A DNA stretch of 64,000 bases from Humulus lupulus (Eukaryota > Streptophyta > Magnoliopsida > Rosales > Cannabaceae), in contig NC_084793.1 of the NCBI RefSeq assembly GCF_963169125.1, positions 91,903,071-91,967,070 on the forward strand, given 5' to 3'. Numbering within the stretch: position 1 is the stretch's first letter; the number at the start of each line of letters is the position of its first letter. Under the pieces are notes generated by a model. That model was given only the letters and a program-made list of their open reading frames with translations. It searched no databases and had not been told where the DNA came from. The translations under genes and the position numbers were made by a program. Below, in pieces: positions 44,710 through 54,960 of the stretch.

Positions 44710-47589
44710 TTATGGATGATGGTCGACTGTGGCCCCGACATCTTCATTAACGCCCTCAATGCCTGTTGCCAAAGATATCTCAAGGAATCCCTGAGCCCTC
44801 TCCTCCTCTTCCAGGCGAGCAATACACTTCACCAGCTCAGCCTACCTTATAGGGTTTGGTAGATAGGTAAAGTCTGCCTTGGGGTTTCTTTTCCAGAAAA
44901 TATAGAAGCACTGGAACGTCGCTCCCTCATACTTCTCCAGGTTGCGGGCGTTGGTCTCCTCGAGGTCGGCAGTCTCTTTGCAACTGATCTCCAACTCTGC
45001 TTGAAGTTTGTTGGCTTCTCGGTAGTTTATCAGCGAGGCCTCCTTATACCTCTCCTTGGAGGCAGAGATTTTGGCAATTGATTCCTCCTTATTCTTCAGT
45101 TCCTCCTCAAGCTTGATGATCTTAGCCTCAGCTGCTCGCAACTCCTTAGCATGCTTGGCCTTAACCACCTTGTGCTGCTCGGCAAGCCTCCCCTCGACTG
45201 CCTTGATCTCTTCAGCATGCTTGGTGACCATCTCTTCTGAGTGGCGCCAACCGGTACTCACGGTCAGAATCCCCTGCGATTAGAATTTTTTTTTATTAAA
45301 AAGTTGTTAGTATCAATCAGAGAGATAAGGAATCAAACCACAATGAGAAAGACAACTCACAGTGAGTAGTTCGTTCAGCGCGTGGCTGAAGAGCTGGTCT
45401 ACCGACATGGTAGGAGCATTGCTGAAGGATTCCAAACTACGCCGGTGTCTGGACAGTTTCTTCAGCCTATCGCTGGCCGAAGTGCACGCAGAGTTCAGGA
45501 TAGCCTCGACCAGAGTTTTATCTGGCTGAGCAGTAGGATTCTGGTCGGCAAGAGCTAGAGGAGTCTGGTCGGCGGGACCTAGAGGGGGAGTCATCTCTTT
45601 TGTAGGAGTTGGTGTAGGAGGGTCCTCCGTTTGAGCCCTTTTTGCAGATGGGTCACTGCAGTCTTTTCCGGGTTGGCACCGATTTGATTTCTTCTTGCTC
45701 GCATGAGTTGTGGTAGTAGGGTTGGTGTACAAATTGAACGCCTTCTCGGCAGGCATGTCTGCAGAAAAGAAGCATACGACCAGTTAGGGCAAGTTTTCAT
45801 ACAAAAAGAAAAGACAAGGAAATGGAGAGAAAATAAATTATATGTAAAATACCCGAGCTACAACTACTGGTTGTTACATTATCTATTGCACTGCTGCTAC
45901 ACTCACTCTCTGCCATGAAGAAGTCTGAATCTAAACTAGTCGCATATTTAAAGTTTCCATCCCCGTCAAATAAATGACAGGGAATGGGCAAACTATCTAT
46001 GAGTGAGAAGTTAGTAGCGTTCTCATCCGAGGACTTCCCGCTGTCGATTCCTTCACATTCTGGTGAGGTACAAGAAGGCCGACTAGCCTTAGGTTATTCT
46101 CCGTGACTAGCTCTTTGACACTCTTTTCGATGTCTGTCATGTTGGCCAGGGCTATTTTTGACCTAATACATGAATTATGTAATTTTGTAATATTAAAACT
46201 AAAGGAATAAATATGAGTATTTAAGCAAAACAAAAAGCATTAAAAATATTATAAATCCTACATTTCATGAGGCTTCAACATATCATTTCTCTTTGTTTAA
46301 TACTACTTATAATACATATATATTTATTTAGATATATCCACATCAATTAGTAATTGATATATATATATTCTATCAACAATATGATTTAAAAAATAACAAT
46401 ACATAAAATTATTGATTTTCCTTAAATAAAAAAACTATAACTTTATATTTTATTTTAATTATTTTATGATTTATATATAGTCTTTCACAGTCTTGAAAAA
46501 ATTGTAAGTTGTCATTATTTTTTTATGAATGGAGATCGTCACCATTGATTATTAAATGATATGACAGGATCATTATGTCAACCAAGAGACTAACGTTATA
46601 AGTTAAGTGTTATTATATTAGTCCCAAACAAACTTAAGAAGTTCCCGTATCTCCATGTCTGGAAGGACTGGTTGATGCCATGGACCTGAACAACATCAAA
46701 GTTCTAAAATGCGTATAGGAAAGCTAAAAGAAACTAAACGACCAGTAAGTAAATGATTTACCTCCTTCAGTGAAGGCCAAGTTGTGGGGGACTATGTCTG
46801 GTGTTAAAAAGTACTCCTGGAAGTGCTTCCCCACATTGGACTTGTGGGTAGTGTCACTCAGGAAGGTGCGAGCAGATTCCTGGGGGTAGAAATGGAAGAA
46901 CCCTGTGTTGTTATGGTTAGGGTAGGATTTGAGATCAAACAAATAATTGATCTCATGTGGCATAGGAACTGGCCACTTCTTATGATTGTAAAGGATATAA
47001 AGAGTGGAAAGTACTCTATATCCGTTTGGGGTGATTTGAAAAGGAGCAACCTCAAAATAATTGGCCACCCCTGGAAAAATGGATGTAGAGGCAAGGTTGC
47101 CCCTGCCTCGATGTGATACCTCGACCAGGCGCTGAAGGCGCCCCTAGGCAGGTTTGCCTGCTGGTTGATCGAAGGATTGATGAGGGTTATCCCATGAAGG
47201 CTGTACTTCTTGAGATAATTGGCTACCATCCTAGCTATAATAATGCTAGGACGCATTACGTACCATTCGACCTCTAGTCGAAGGACGTCGCGAGGTCGGG
47301 CTTTGGTTTGAATTTCTGACGGGGAAGTGCTTGTAGGTTGAGGGTTGTTCAGAGGAGTTTCAGCCCGAGGAGCAGGCTGATTAGTAGAAGGCTTAGTTGT
47401 ATTCTTTTTTCTTTGAGCGATGGACTTCACGCGACCCATGTTTGTTGGGCTGGTCAGTGGTCTGTTTGCGGGGTTGTGTTGAGAAAAAGGAATTTCTGAG
47501 AATTGCAGCGATGACTGTTCTTGATCTTCGAGCAGTAGTACGAGCAAGTCATCGTCAATGGGCCTCTCACCTCCCCACGGGTCGTGCAT
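44710..47589 (-). pseudogene. Spliced antisense gene of element C (PF04195-like plus coiled coil)
   Basis: Exons on the minus strand: 47589-46762; 46685 to 45853 (interrupted by an AT-rich insert at about 46155-46640); 45758-45361; 45273-44710. Introns are 76, 94 and 87 bases with GT-AG ends. It starts MHDPWGGERPIDDDLLVLLL; the domain has ANLPRGAFSAWSRYHIEAGA and FEVAPFQITPNGYRVLSTLY. One base is lost in a G-run near 47070, and a TAG lies at 44844-44842. Exon 3 (398 bases) has the same length as in D and is fully open. Exon 4 is a coiled coil with repeated AKHAKELRAAEAKI-type heptads, ending with a Cys/Phe/Trp-containing motif (FQCFYIFWKRNPKADF). Confidence 0.8.
46155..46640. other. AT-rich insertion in exon 2 of the element C antisense gene
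   Basis: About 480 bases, strongly AT-rich, absent from the D and E copies. Ends read GACTAATA and, on the opposite strand, GACCTAATA, which may be short inverted ends of a small DNA transposon. No ORF or clear target duplication. Confidence 0.5.
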
Positions 47590-48250
47590 GAAAATATGTG
47601 AACAGAGAAGGGGAGATGAGAATCTATGGCCAATAAACTAAAGAAGTGGAAGCGTTGGGATAACGTTGCTCGTGTATTAAAGTTAAGCATTTATACGACC
47701 AGCAGGATTCTAACGTAAACACTAAATAGTATGCGAATAGTATGGAAAACGGATTAAAAAGCATAAATGAAAAGTTTTTCAAAGAAAACTTTTCAACTCT
47801 GAAAAAGGGAGGGAAAAACCCAGTTTTTCCGAGTGCCTAAAAATCGAATTTTTCCTTCGATTTTGCGCCCTAAATCAGTAATCGCAAATCCTAAGCATCA
47901 TTTAGTATTTTTTTTCCTTATCCTATCATGTTAATACCTACTAGCCTGATTACCCCAAATCATTTTTTCAAGAACAGTAAGAAACTCAGATACCAACAAG
48001 TCAGAAAACTCAAAGGATAACTATTACATGGCATATGAGAGACAAAGAAGCTCAAGAAACTGATTGGAATAAAAAGTTGAAGTAGAGATACGAGCGTTAA
48101 TTCGAGTGGCTGGACAAAGACTCCACAGATCACCGAAGTCGTCTGAGTTTTCTGGGTACTTCGGGCTTCATTCTTCAGTTTGTGCTTGGTTCTTCAGTAT
48201 TCTTGAGGAAAAAAAGGGAGAGTAAAAATTAAAAAGTGAAATTGAGGGGT
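47590..48250 (-). other. 5' leader region of the antisense gene in C
   Basis: Corresponds to the leader exon and leader intron regions of D and E. Here the acceptor AG just before the ATG is not evident, so the leader intron may be lost or altered. Confidence 0.45.
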
Positions 48251-48258
48251 TATTTATA
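48251..48258 (-). promoter_or_regulatory. TATA box of the antisense gene in element C
   Basis: The minus strand reads AATATAAATAACCCCTC, closely similar to CTATAAATAACCCTCTC in D, about 660 bases before the ATG. Confidence 0.65.
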
Positions 48259-48434
48259 TTGGTCGAGGCACGGCTAATGAGGTAATAATGGGGGATGATT
48301 TTTCGAGGCATGGAAAAGTGTGATAGCCGTCAAATTGCCTTTTGGGAAACTTCCATGACAAGATTGGTTACTTTTTCTGAAGAGGCACTGGCGCTCTAAC
48401 AGGTCTGACAGGCCACGCGAAGGTTTGATCGTTT

Positions 48435-48501
48435 AAGTTTACTTTATGCTGGTCGCAGTATATTAAACTTGGGGCGGGGGGGGGGGGGGGGGGGGGGCAA
48501 A
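48435..48501 (+). promoter_or_regulatory. Polypurine tract of element C expanded to a 22-G run, with eroded hairpin
   Basis: ACTTGGGGC is followed by 22 G and then CAAA before the LTR start TGTTTACCC. Relatives have 5-6 G at this place. Arms AAGTTT (48435-48440) and AAACTT (48465-48470) are the remains of the conserved hairpin. Confidence 0.75.
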
Positions 48502-49126
48502 TGTTTACCCAAAAATGGACTACCTGATGAAGTGGCTGGATTGATCTACACGTGGCAGTTTTAAGTGAGCATATCCTCCTCAACCCTCGACCAGGAGATC
48601 ATTGGTTTATCAAGTATCATAATGATGGGCGACTAGCCTGGTCGAATATACTCTGTTATTCTCTTCAGATGTGTAATCTTGTAATTACGTATTAATTGTA
48701 ATTTTCATTATTATTTAGATACACATGTATTAAGTGTAATTAAGGCCCATTAGCCCATGTAAACCTCCTTGAGCCTATAAATAAGAATCAAAGGGCTCAA
48801 GAGAGGGGACTTTTGACTTTCAAACATTTGGATTGAGAACGCTTGAACTGAGAAATTCTAAGAGAGAAAAAGAGTGTTGTTATCCATCACAATTGTATTT
48901 ATCTGAGATTTAGTGAAACTCGTGAACCCTAGTTCATTGATCACTGTTCTTGGAATACTACATCAATAAAAACACTGAGTGGACGTAGGTTGTTACCATT
49001 CTATTGGGGCCGAACCACTATAAATTGTTTGTGTCGTTTATCTTTTTGTCTGGAGTTCTTCTCATTTTAATCTTACTTTATATCATTTATTTGACTCCGT
49101 GCCGTTGACCAAATTAAGGGTCAACA
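48502..49126 (+). repeat. 3' LTR of element C (625 bp)
   Basis: TG...CA ends. Contains TATAAATA at 48776-48783 in the loop of CTTGAGC/GCTCAAG (48768-48801). It ends GGGTCAACA before the AT-rich flank. Confidence 0.9.
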
Positions 49127-49393
49127 CACTAGTTTCTTTATTTTTTTACATCATTTAAATATTATATCTTTAAATATTTTTATTAATTAAAATTATAGAA
49201 AAGAATAAATAAAAAAATAAAAACTACTAAAGTTGGCGAGATAAAGAAAGAAAATTGAATCATTTAGAAAAAAAAAATGAATAATGGAGCTCTAAAATCT
49301 ATAAATATAGAAAATGAAATTATTAATATAAAGGATTTAATAATTTCTAATTTTTTTCAACTTCTTTAAACATTTTTTTTTAGAAAAATATTT
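49127..49393. repeat. AT-rich inverted-repeat left arm and centre, left of element E
   Basis: About 49133-49262 is the imperfect reverse complement of about 60893-61012 on the other side of E; the shared core includes AAATATTATATCTTTAAA. Without E the two arms would be about 130 bases apart, like a fold-back element. Confidence 0.6.
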
Positions 49394-49987
49394 TGTTATC
49401 CAAAAAATTGGCATTGATGACGTGGCAAGTGATCTCTGGACACGTGGCTGACACCTGGAGAAGCTCTGCTAGTGTATCGACCAGAAGGTACATTATAGGC
49501 AGGAGGCGGCCCAGTCTTTCCTGCGACCAGTCTGGTCGATGGTTCCACATACAACATAATTTTACAATAAAGATCTTTGTAAATCCCGAATTCAACTCAC
49601 ACAATCTCCTGGATATCCGGTTATTTAGGAGAGAATATCGGCAACAAAATCATGTAATCCCCCTTGAGCTTATAAATAGAGAAAGATAGCTCAAGGGAGG
49701 GGGTCTTTTGGCTTTCGAATTATTGGAGACTAGAGTAATTCTGCTTGAAATATTGTATTGTTCTTCAGAGGTTAGTGAAACTCATTGAACCCTTGTTCTT
49801 TGATCACTCCTTTGATTCTCATATTAATAACAATCTAAGTGGACGTATGTCATTACCAGATCCTGGGGCCGAACCACTATAAAACATCGTGTTCTTATTA
49901 ATTTTTGTCATTATGTTCTTTTCAACAAATTCATTCACATCAAGTATATTTTGACTCCGTGTCAGTTGTCCAAAATCTGGGTCAACA
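49394..49987 (+). repeat. 5' LTR of element E (594 bp)
   Basis: Starts TGTTATCCAAAAAATTGG, ends GGGTCAACA. Promoter: TATAAATA at 49671-49678 in the 19-base loop of the stem CCCTTGAGC/GCTCAAGGG (49661-49697). An ORF on each strand here is repeated in the 3' LTR and is not a gene. Confidence 0.95.
49661..49697 (+). promoter_or_regulatory. LTR promoter of element E: TATA box in hairpin loop
   Basis: 9-bp perfect stem with a 19-base loop holding the TATA box. The same structure is in its 3' LTR (60562-60598), in both D LTRs, in the C 3' LTR and, with a changed base pair, in B. Confidence 0.75.
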
Positions 49988-49990
49988 TTC

Positions 49991-50009
49991 TGGTGCTTTC
50001 ATTGAGAGC
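49991..50009 (+). promoter_or_regulatory. Primer-binding site of element E
   Basis: TGGTGCTTTCATTGAGAGC, three bases after the LTR. Confidence 0.87.
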
Positions 50010-50035
50010 TTGATTTATCATTGTTGAGAAAACCA

Positions 50036-52400
50036 ATGGCAAAAACTGCAAGGAAAGCTGGACAGGCGGCCGCCGCTGCACCATCAAACCCGTCTCCTCC
50101 TCCTCCTCCTGCAAGCGTGGCTGAGGATGAGCCACATTTAGACTTTGAGGAGGAAGAAATGGATGATGCGACGCTGAAAAGTACCCTGGGAGCGTTGCAG
50201 GAAGAGCTGGCTAATATGAGAGCCAATCAAGAGACTGCTGCCGAAGTTATGGCGCGGCAGCAGCAGGAGATTGAACGGCAGCGCGCGGAGTTAAGCGAAA
50301 GGCAGGCGGAGATGGACCGCCGCCAGAGCGAAGCCATGGCAGCCCTCGAGGCAGCCTTGCAACTGGCTAGGAATCAGGCCGCACCTGTCTCGCAGCTTGA
50401 CCAACCTGTCAACGGGCCACCCCAGAGGGGTCCTAATCCTAGCCCACCAATCCAGCCCTCAAGTCCGCAGAGGCCCGAGCAACCTCAGGTACCTCATGAC
50501 GATGTCCCGCTGGACCCTGAGGCACAGCCTCCATCCCAAGCTGGTCGCGGCAATCCCCCGCAACAGAGGCAGAATAGGGTCGAGCATCAGCCTCGTAGTC
50601 CTAGACGCCGTAGGGGCGATGAGCCAAACCTACTGAACAGAGGTCAGTATCCTCCTGGTAACAAGAGGAACTCAGAGTTAGGCTCTGCGGTCAGAGGTCC
50701 CCCACGGCATGATAATGCCCGGGGACACAACGACCAGCGCAGGCCGCCCTCTCACGTTCGGGACGTTTCAGCCAGGGATGGAAATCGAGGGAATAGTCGA
50801 TCCCACCATAGCCAATCGAGGTTCAGAGATGGCCATGGGTATAATGAGGCTGACTTAGGCAAGGGAAATGCTGGTAGGAGGAATGAAGAAAGAGGTAGAG
50901 GCGGGAGCCAGATACCTCAAGATGACCAACCCAATGGATGAGATGCTGGGGGGCAGCCCAGGCAGAATAATGTCTTCAACCGTCTCGGGGGTAGCGAGCA
51001 ACGGAGAAGAGACGAGGATTTGCGAGACGTACTCAACGATCGCCGCGAGCGGCATGGCGAGAACGTCCCCCCAGCAACAGAGGCCACAACAATTCTTGTC
51101 GCTGTACAGGCCCAGATAGATGCCCTCAACCAAGCGGTGCAACAGCTGGTCGGGGGAAGAACGTCTTATATCGACCACGATAGGAGAAAAGGCACTCCTT
51201 TGTCAAGAAGATAGCCATGGAAAAAACTCCAAGCAAGTTCAAAATGCCTACGCTTCCAAAATTTGACGGGTACGGAGACCCAGTATCTCATGTCAATAAG
51301 TTCGAGATACAAATGGACATTCAGAAAGTGTCCGAAGATGCTCGGTGCAGGATCTTCCCTGCAACACTTTCTGAGGCCGCGCAGGAGTGGTTTTTTAAGT
51401 TCCCTCCCGCAAGCATAGTTTCCTGGGAAATGTTCGTAAGGGAGTTCTACGGACAGTTCTATGCAGGGTGTGTGCATCCGACCGAAGCAAACCAACTGGT
51501 TGAAATTCGCCAGTAGGATGGGGAGTCGCTGAAGGATTACATCCAGCGTTTTATGCGAGCAGCAGCTGGAGCAAACACGGTTAGTGATGAAGGAAAAATG
51601 ATGGCTATAACCACAGGAGTTAAGCGTCGCTCCCCACTCTGGAAGAGCCTCCGCAAGGAAGGAGTTAGAACTACCCAGGAATTCCTGGACCGGGCTGATC
51701 GTTACATCAAGCTCGAGGAAGCCATTCCCGATGATGGAAAGCCCTCAGGCAAGGACAAGAAAGCAGCTGAGCCCGCCAAAGCCGCCAATGGGTCCAAACC
51801 TAACGGCAACGGGAACGGCAACGGCAATGGCATGAATGGTGGAAAACGGCCGCACAATGAGCCTTCCACCTCCGACAATAAACGAGCCAAAGGTAACCGT
51901 TATGAACCTCGGTTCACTAACTACACTGCCCTCATTGAGTCTCAGGGAGAGGTTTATCAGGCCACAAATTCTAGTGTGCCTTATAAGAAACCTGGCCCCA
52001 TTCGAAAGGATATTTTGAAGATAGACACTACAAAGTTCTGTCGTTATCATAACGACTATGGACATGACACCAACGAATGCAACCAGCTGAAAGACGAAAT
52101 CGAGTTCTTTATTAGACAAGGACACTTGAGAAGATACGTACGGGCCTCGGGAAATTCCCAACGAGAAGCTCCGGGTAGCAACGAGCAGGCGCCCAGGCGC
52201 CAACGCTCGCCACCCTTACAGCCTGCCCTCGTGACTGGCACCTTATTGACCATTTGTGGAGGCCCGTACCTCGCGGGAAATAGTGGAAAGGCCAGGGAAC
52301 GATATGCTCGCACCCTGCGTCACGACCAGGACATCGAGATGATGACTGTGGAGGACCGTGCACCAAAAAAGGCTCGGTCAGAAGAAGGCGGAATAACCTT
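50036..52400 (+). pseudogene. gag of element E, three breaks
   Basis: ATG at 50036 (MAKTARKAGQAAAAAPSN). Coiled coil about residues 45-120 (LQEELANMRANQETAAEVMA and following), Pro/Gln-rich then Arg-rich linker, capsid core FKMPTLPKFDGYGDPVSHVN (51239 on) with AQEWFFKFPPASIVSWEMF, an Asn/Gly repeat (NGNGNGNGNGMNGG near 51810), and a CHHC knuckle CRYHNDYGHDTNEC near 52040. Breaks: TGA at 50939-50941 (likely CGA-to-TGA), a one-base loss near 51201 in a T-run, and TAG at 51514-51516. Otherwise open to protease. Confidence 0.9.
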
Positions 52401-52962
52401 CTCTGATGGCGATGCCCAACACGTCTGGTTCCCACATTCCGATCCGCTGGTCGTAGATATCCAAATGGCCAACATGATAGTAAAGAGAGTGTTGGTCGAC
52501 ACAGGAAGTTTGGTGAATATCCTGTATAAGTCTTCGCTGGAACGCATGAAGTTGTCCGTTAAGGACCTGGAGCGTTGCAACCAAACGATATACGACTTCT
52601 CTGGAGAAGGACTCGCCCCCGCAGGATTAATCAGACTACCAGTGACGACAGGTACAGTGCCTGCTACCAGGACATTACTCGCTACTTTTGTGGTGGTCGA
52701 TTGTCCTTCGGCGTACAATGCCGTCATTGGGAGGCCTATACTGGTTGATCTACGGGCTGCCATCTCTATGTGGCACTTGGCCATGAAGTTCCCAATAGAC
52801 GCAGGGGTAGGACGCGTGTTGGGGAACCAGAGGGAAGCCAGAGAGTGCTACAAAGCCTCAATCACAAAGGCGAAGAACGGAACACCAAAGAGCACTACCT
52901 CAGATAGGTTGCAGATGGCAGTTGATCTACAAGCCCAATCCGGTGATGGAGTCACGAAATAG
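52401..52962 (+). pseudogene. Protease of element E and terminal UAG
   Basis: Retropepsin with VLVDTGSLVNILYKSSLERM; Asp-Thr-Gly at 52498-52506 is intact. The second conserved segment AYNAVIGRPILVDLRA is also present. In frame with gag, it ends DGVTK followed by UAG at 52960-52962, the stop shared with C and D. The domain itself has no break, so any defect comes from upstream. Confidence 0.88.
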
Positions 52963-53989
52963 GGTGTTGCCCAAAGTGAGGACAGAGATCTAGATCCTCG
53001 CTTTGGGGATTTTGAAGAAAATGTTGGACCCGTCGAGGACCTGGAAGAGGTCCAACTCGACGAAAAAGACCCGACCAGAGTTGTAAAGGTTGGGAAAAAC
53101 CTAGAGCCCACCATGAAGCACGCACTGGTGGAATTTTTGCAGAAGAACCAGGAGGTTTTTGCCTGGTCACACAAAGACATGGCTGGGATAGACCCTGCAG
53201 TTATTAGCCATGTCCTGAATATAGACAAGACTTTTCCACCCGTGCAACAAAAAAGAAGGCTCCTCGATAAGGATAGATCAAGAGAGCCTTAAAAGAAGAA
53301 GTGGAAAGGTTAAGGGAGAATGGGTTCATCAGGGTGGCATTTTATCCATCGTGGGTCTCCAATCCAGTGCTGGTTCCCAAGCTTAACGGAAAATGGCGGA
53401 CCTGCGTGGATTTCACAGACCTCAATAAAGCCTGCCCAAAGGACTGCTTCCCACTCCCAAGAATCGACCAGCTGGTCGATGCTACTGCAGGACACGAGAT
53501 CCTCTCGTTCATGGATGCTTATTCGGGCTACAACCAAATTAGCATGCATCCCCCCGACGAGGATCACACCAGCTTTCAGACCGATACGGGCTTGTACTGC
53601 TACAAAGTAATGCCCTTCGGACTGAAAAACGCAGGTGTGACTTACCAACGGCTAGTCAACCACATGTTTAAGGAGCTGATCGGAGTAAACATGGAGGTAT
53701 ACGTGGACGACATGCTGGTAAAGTCTAAAAAGGCAGAAGGACATGTAAGGGATTTACAAGAGTGCTTTGATGTATTGAACAAATACCAGATGAAGTTAAA
53801 TCCCCTCAAATGTTCCTTCAGAGTTGGATCAGGGAAGTTTTTGGGGTTCATTGTAAATTGAAGAGGAATCGAGGCCAACCCCGACAAGATAAAAGCCCTG
53901 ATCGACATGAAATCGCCAGAAAGGATCAAAGATGTACATAGTTTAACCGGGAGAATCGCAGCCCTAAGTAGATTCATTTCGAAGTCAAC
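52963..53989 (+). pseudogene. Reverse transcriptase of element E
   Basis: After the UAG the same frame continues with GVAQSEDRDLDPRFG and EVFAWSHKDMAGIDPAVISH; a two-base gain near 53287 shifts it. The palm is open from 53301: WRTCVDFTDLNKACPKDCFP, FMDAYSGYNQISMHPPDEDH, YVDD at 53700-53711. TGA at 53859-53861 (Ser in relatives) and a one-base loss near 53998 follow. Confidence 0.9.
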
Positions 53990-54466
53990 AGACAAGTGTG
54001 CCCTTTCTTTAATCTACTTAGGGGAAATAAGAAGTTTGAATGGACAGGAGACTGCGAGCAGGCATTCCAGGCCGTGAAAGCTCATATGGCACTGCCTCCC
54101 ATCTTATCAAAGCCAATCAAAGGAGAAACTTTGTTTATTTACCTGGCGATTACTGAAGTTGCTGCTAGCGCGACACTAGTGCGAGAGGAAGAAGGCATAC
54201 AAAAAGCGGTCTACTATGTAAGCAAGAGACTGATCGAAGCAGAGCTAAGATATCCACCAATTGAAAGGTTAGCATATTGCTTAATTCTGGCCTCTAGGAA
54301 GCTACGCCCTTACTTCAAAGCCCATCCTATCACAGTTTTAACTGACCAGCCCCTGCGGCAAGTCCTCCAAAAACCAGAGGCGGGTGGGTGATTATTAAAA
54401 TGGGCAGTTGAACTAGGGAAGTTAGATATAACTTATTCACCGCGAGCAGCAGTAAACGGACAAGTC
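53990..54466 (+). pseudogene. First (native) RNase H of element E
   Basis: FNLLRGNKKFEWTGDCEQAF to LTDQPLRQVLQKPEAGG, then TGA at 54389-54391 where relatives have Arg, then LLKWAVELGKLDITYSPRAA. It degrades RNA in the RNA-DNA hybrid during copying. Confidence 0.87.
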
Positions 54467-54960
54467 TTGGCCGATCTTATTGCAGGATTCATCGTACTCC
54501 CAGACAGCGAGCAGTGCGAATCGCCTAGTGCGCCTGAGCCTCAAGAGAAAGCTCCTTCGTGGAAGTTATTCATAGATGGGTCATCCAATGAATCCCACGC
54601 AGGGGCGGGAGTGATATTGATAACGCCGGAAGGGCATCGATTTCACTGCGCCATCAGGTTCGACTTCACCGCGTCAAATAATGAAGCCGAATACGAAGCG
54701 CTCCTCGCTGGATTGAGAATGGCAAAAGATATGAGCATAAAAACACTTGATATTTACAGTGATTCACAGCTGGTGGTGAATCAAGTTCAGGGGGAATATC
54801 AAGCGCGAGGATTAAAAATGATGGCCTACTTGAATAAAATAAAGGACCTGCTAGCCCAGTTCACGGAGTACACCCTCCAGCAAATACCACGGGATCAGAA
54901 TTCAAACGCAGACGCCTTAGCCAAACTCGCGAGCGCGAAGGACGCTGACACCTTGAACAT
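54467..54960 (+). pseudogene. Second (archaeal-type) RNase H of element E
   Basis: Open throughout. The four acidic residues are visible: SWKLFIDGSSN (Asp, 54575-54577), SNNEAEYEALL (Glu), LDIYSDSQLVVNQV (Asp) and PRDQNSNADALAKL (Asp). This extra domain is the hallmark of the Tat lineage. In this family both RNase H domains remain recognisable in all three copies. Confidence 0.9.

Larger units (their letters stand above)
23578..49126 (+). mobile_element. Element C: Tat-lineage Ty3/gypsy retrotransposon, split by element D
   Basis: Two parts, 23578-28923 and 42458-49126, are joined across the element D insertion. Order: 5' LTR, primer-binding site, gag, protease, reverse transcriptase, RNase H, second (archaeal-type) RNase H cut by D, integrase, a convergent spliced antisense gene, a G-rich tract and 3' LTR. 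The two RNase H domains mark the Tat lineage. It has many stops and frameshifts and is the oldest of the three Tat copies. Flanks TACCA and CACTA match at only 3 of 5 bases, so the target duplication is eroded or misplaced. Confidence 0.9.

Noticed and set aside
48476..48497. Sequencing gap or telomere-like repeat
   Set aside because: The run is pure G and sits exactly where relatives have a polypurine tract, so an expanded tract (or slippage artefact) is the simpler reading.
49393..49689. ORF repeated at 60264-60590
   Set aside because: It is LTR sequence of E, present twice because LTRs are direct repeats.
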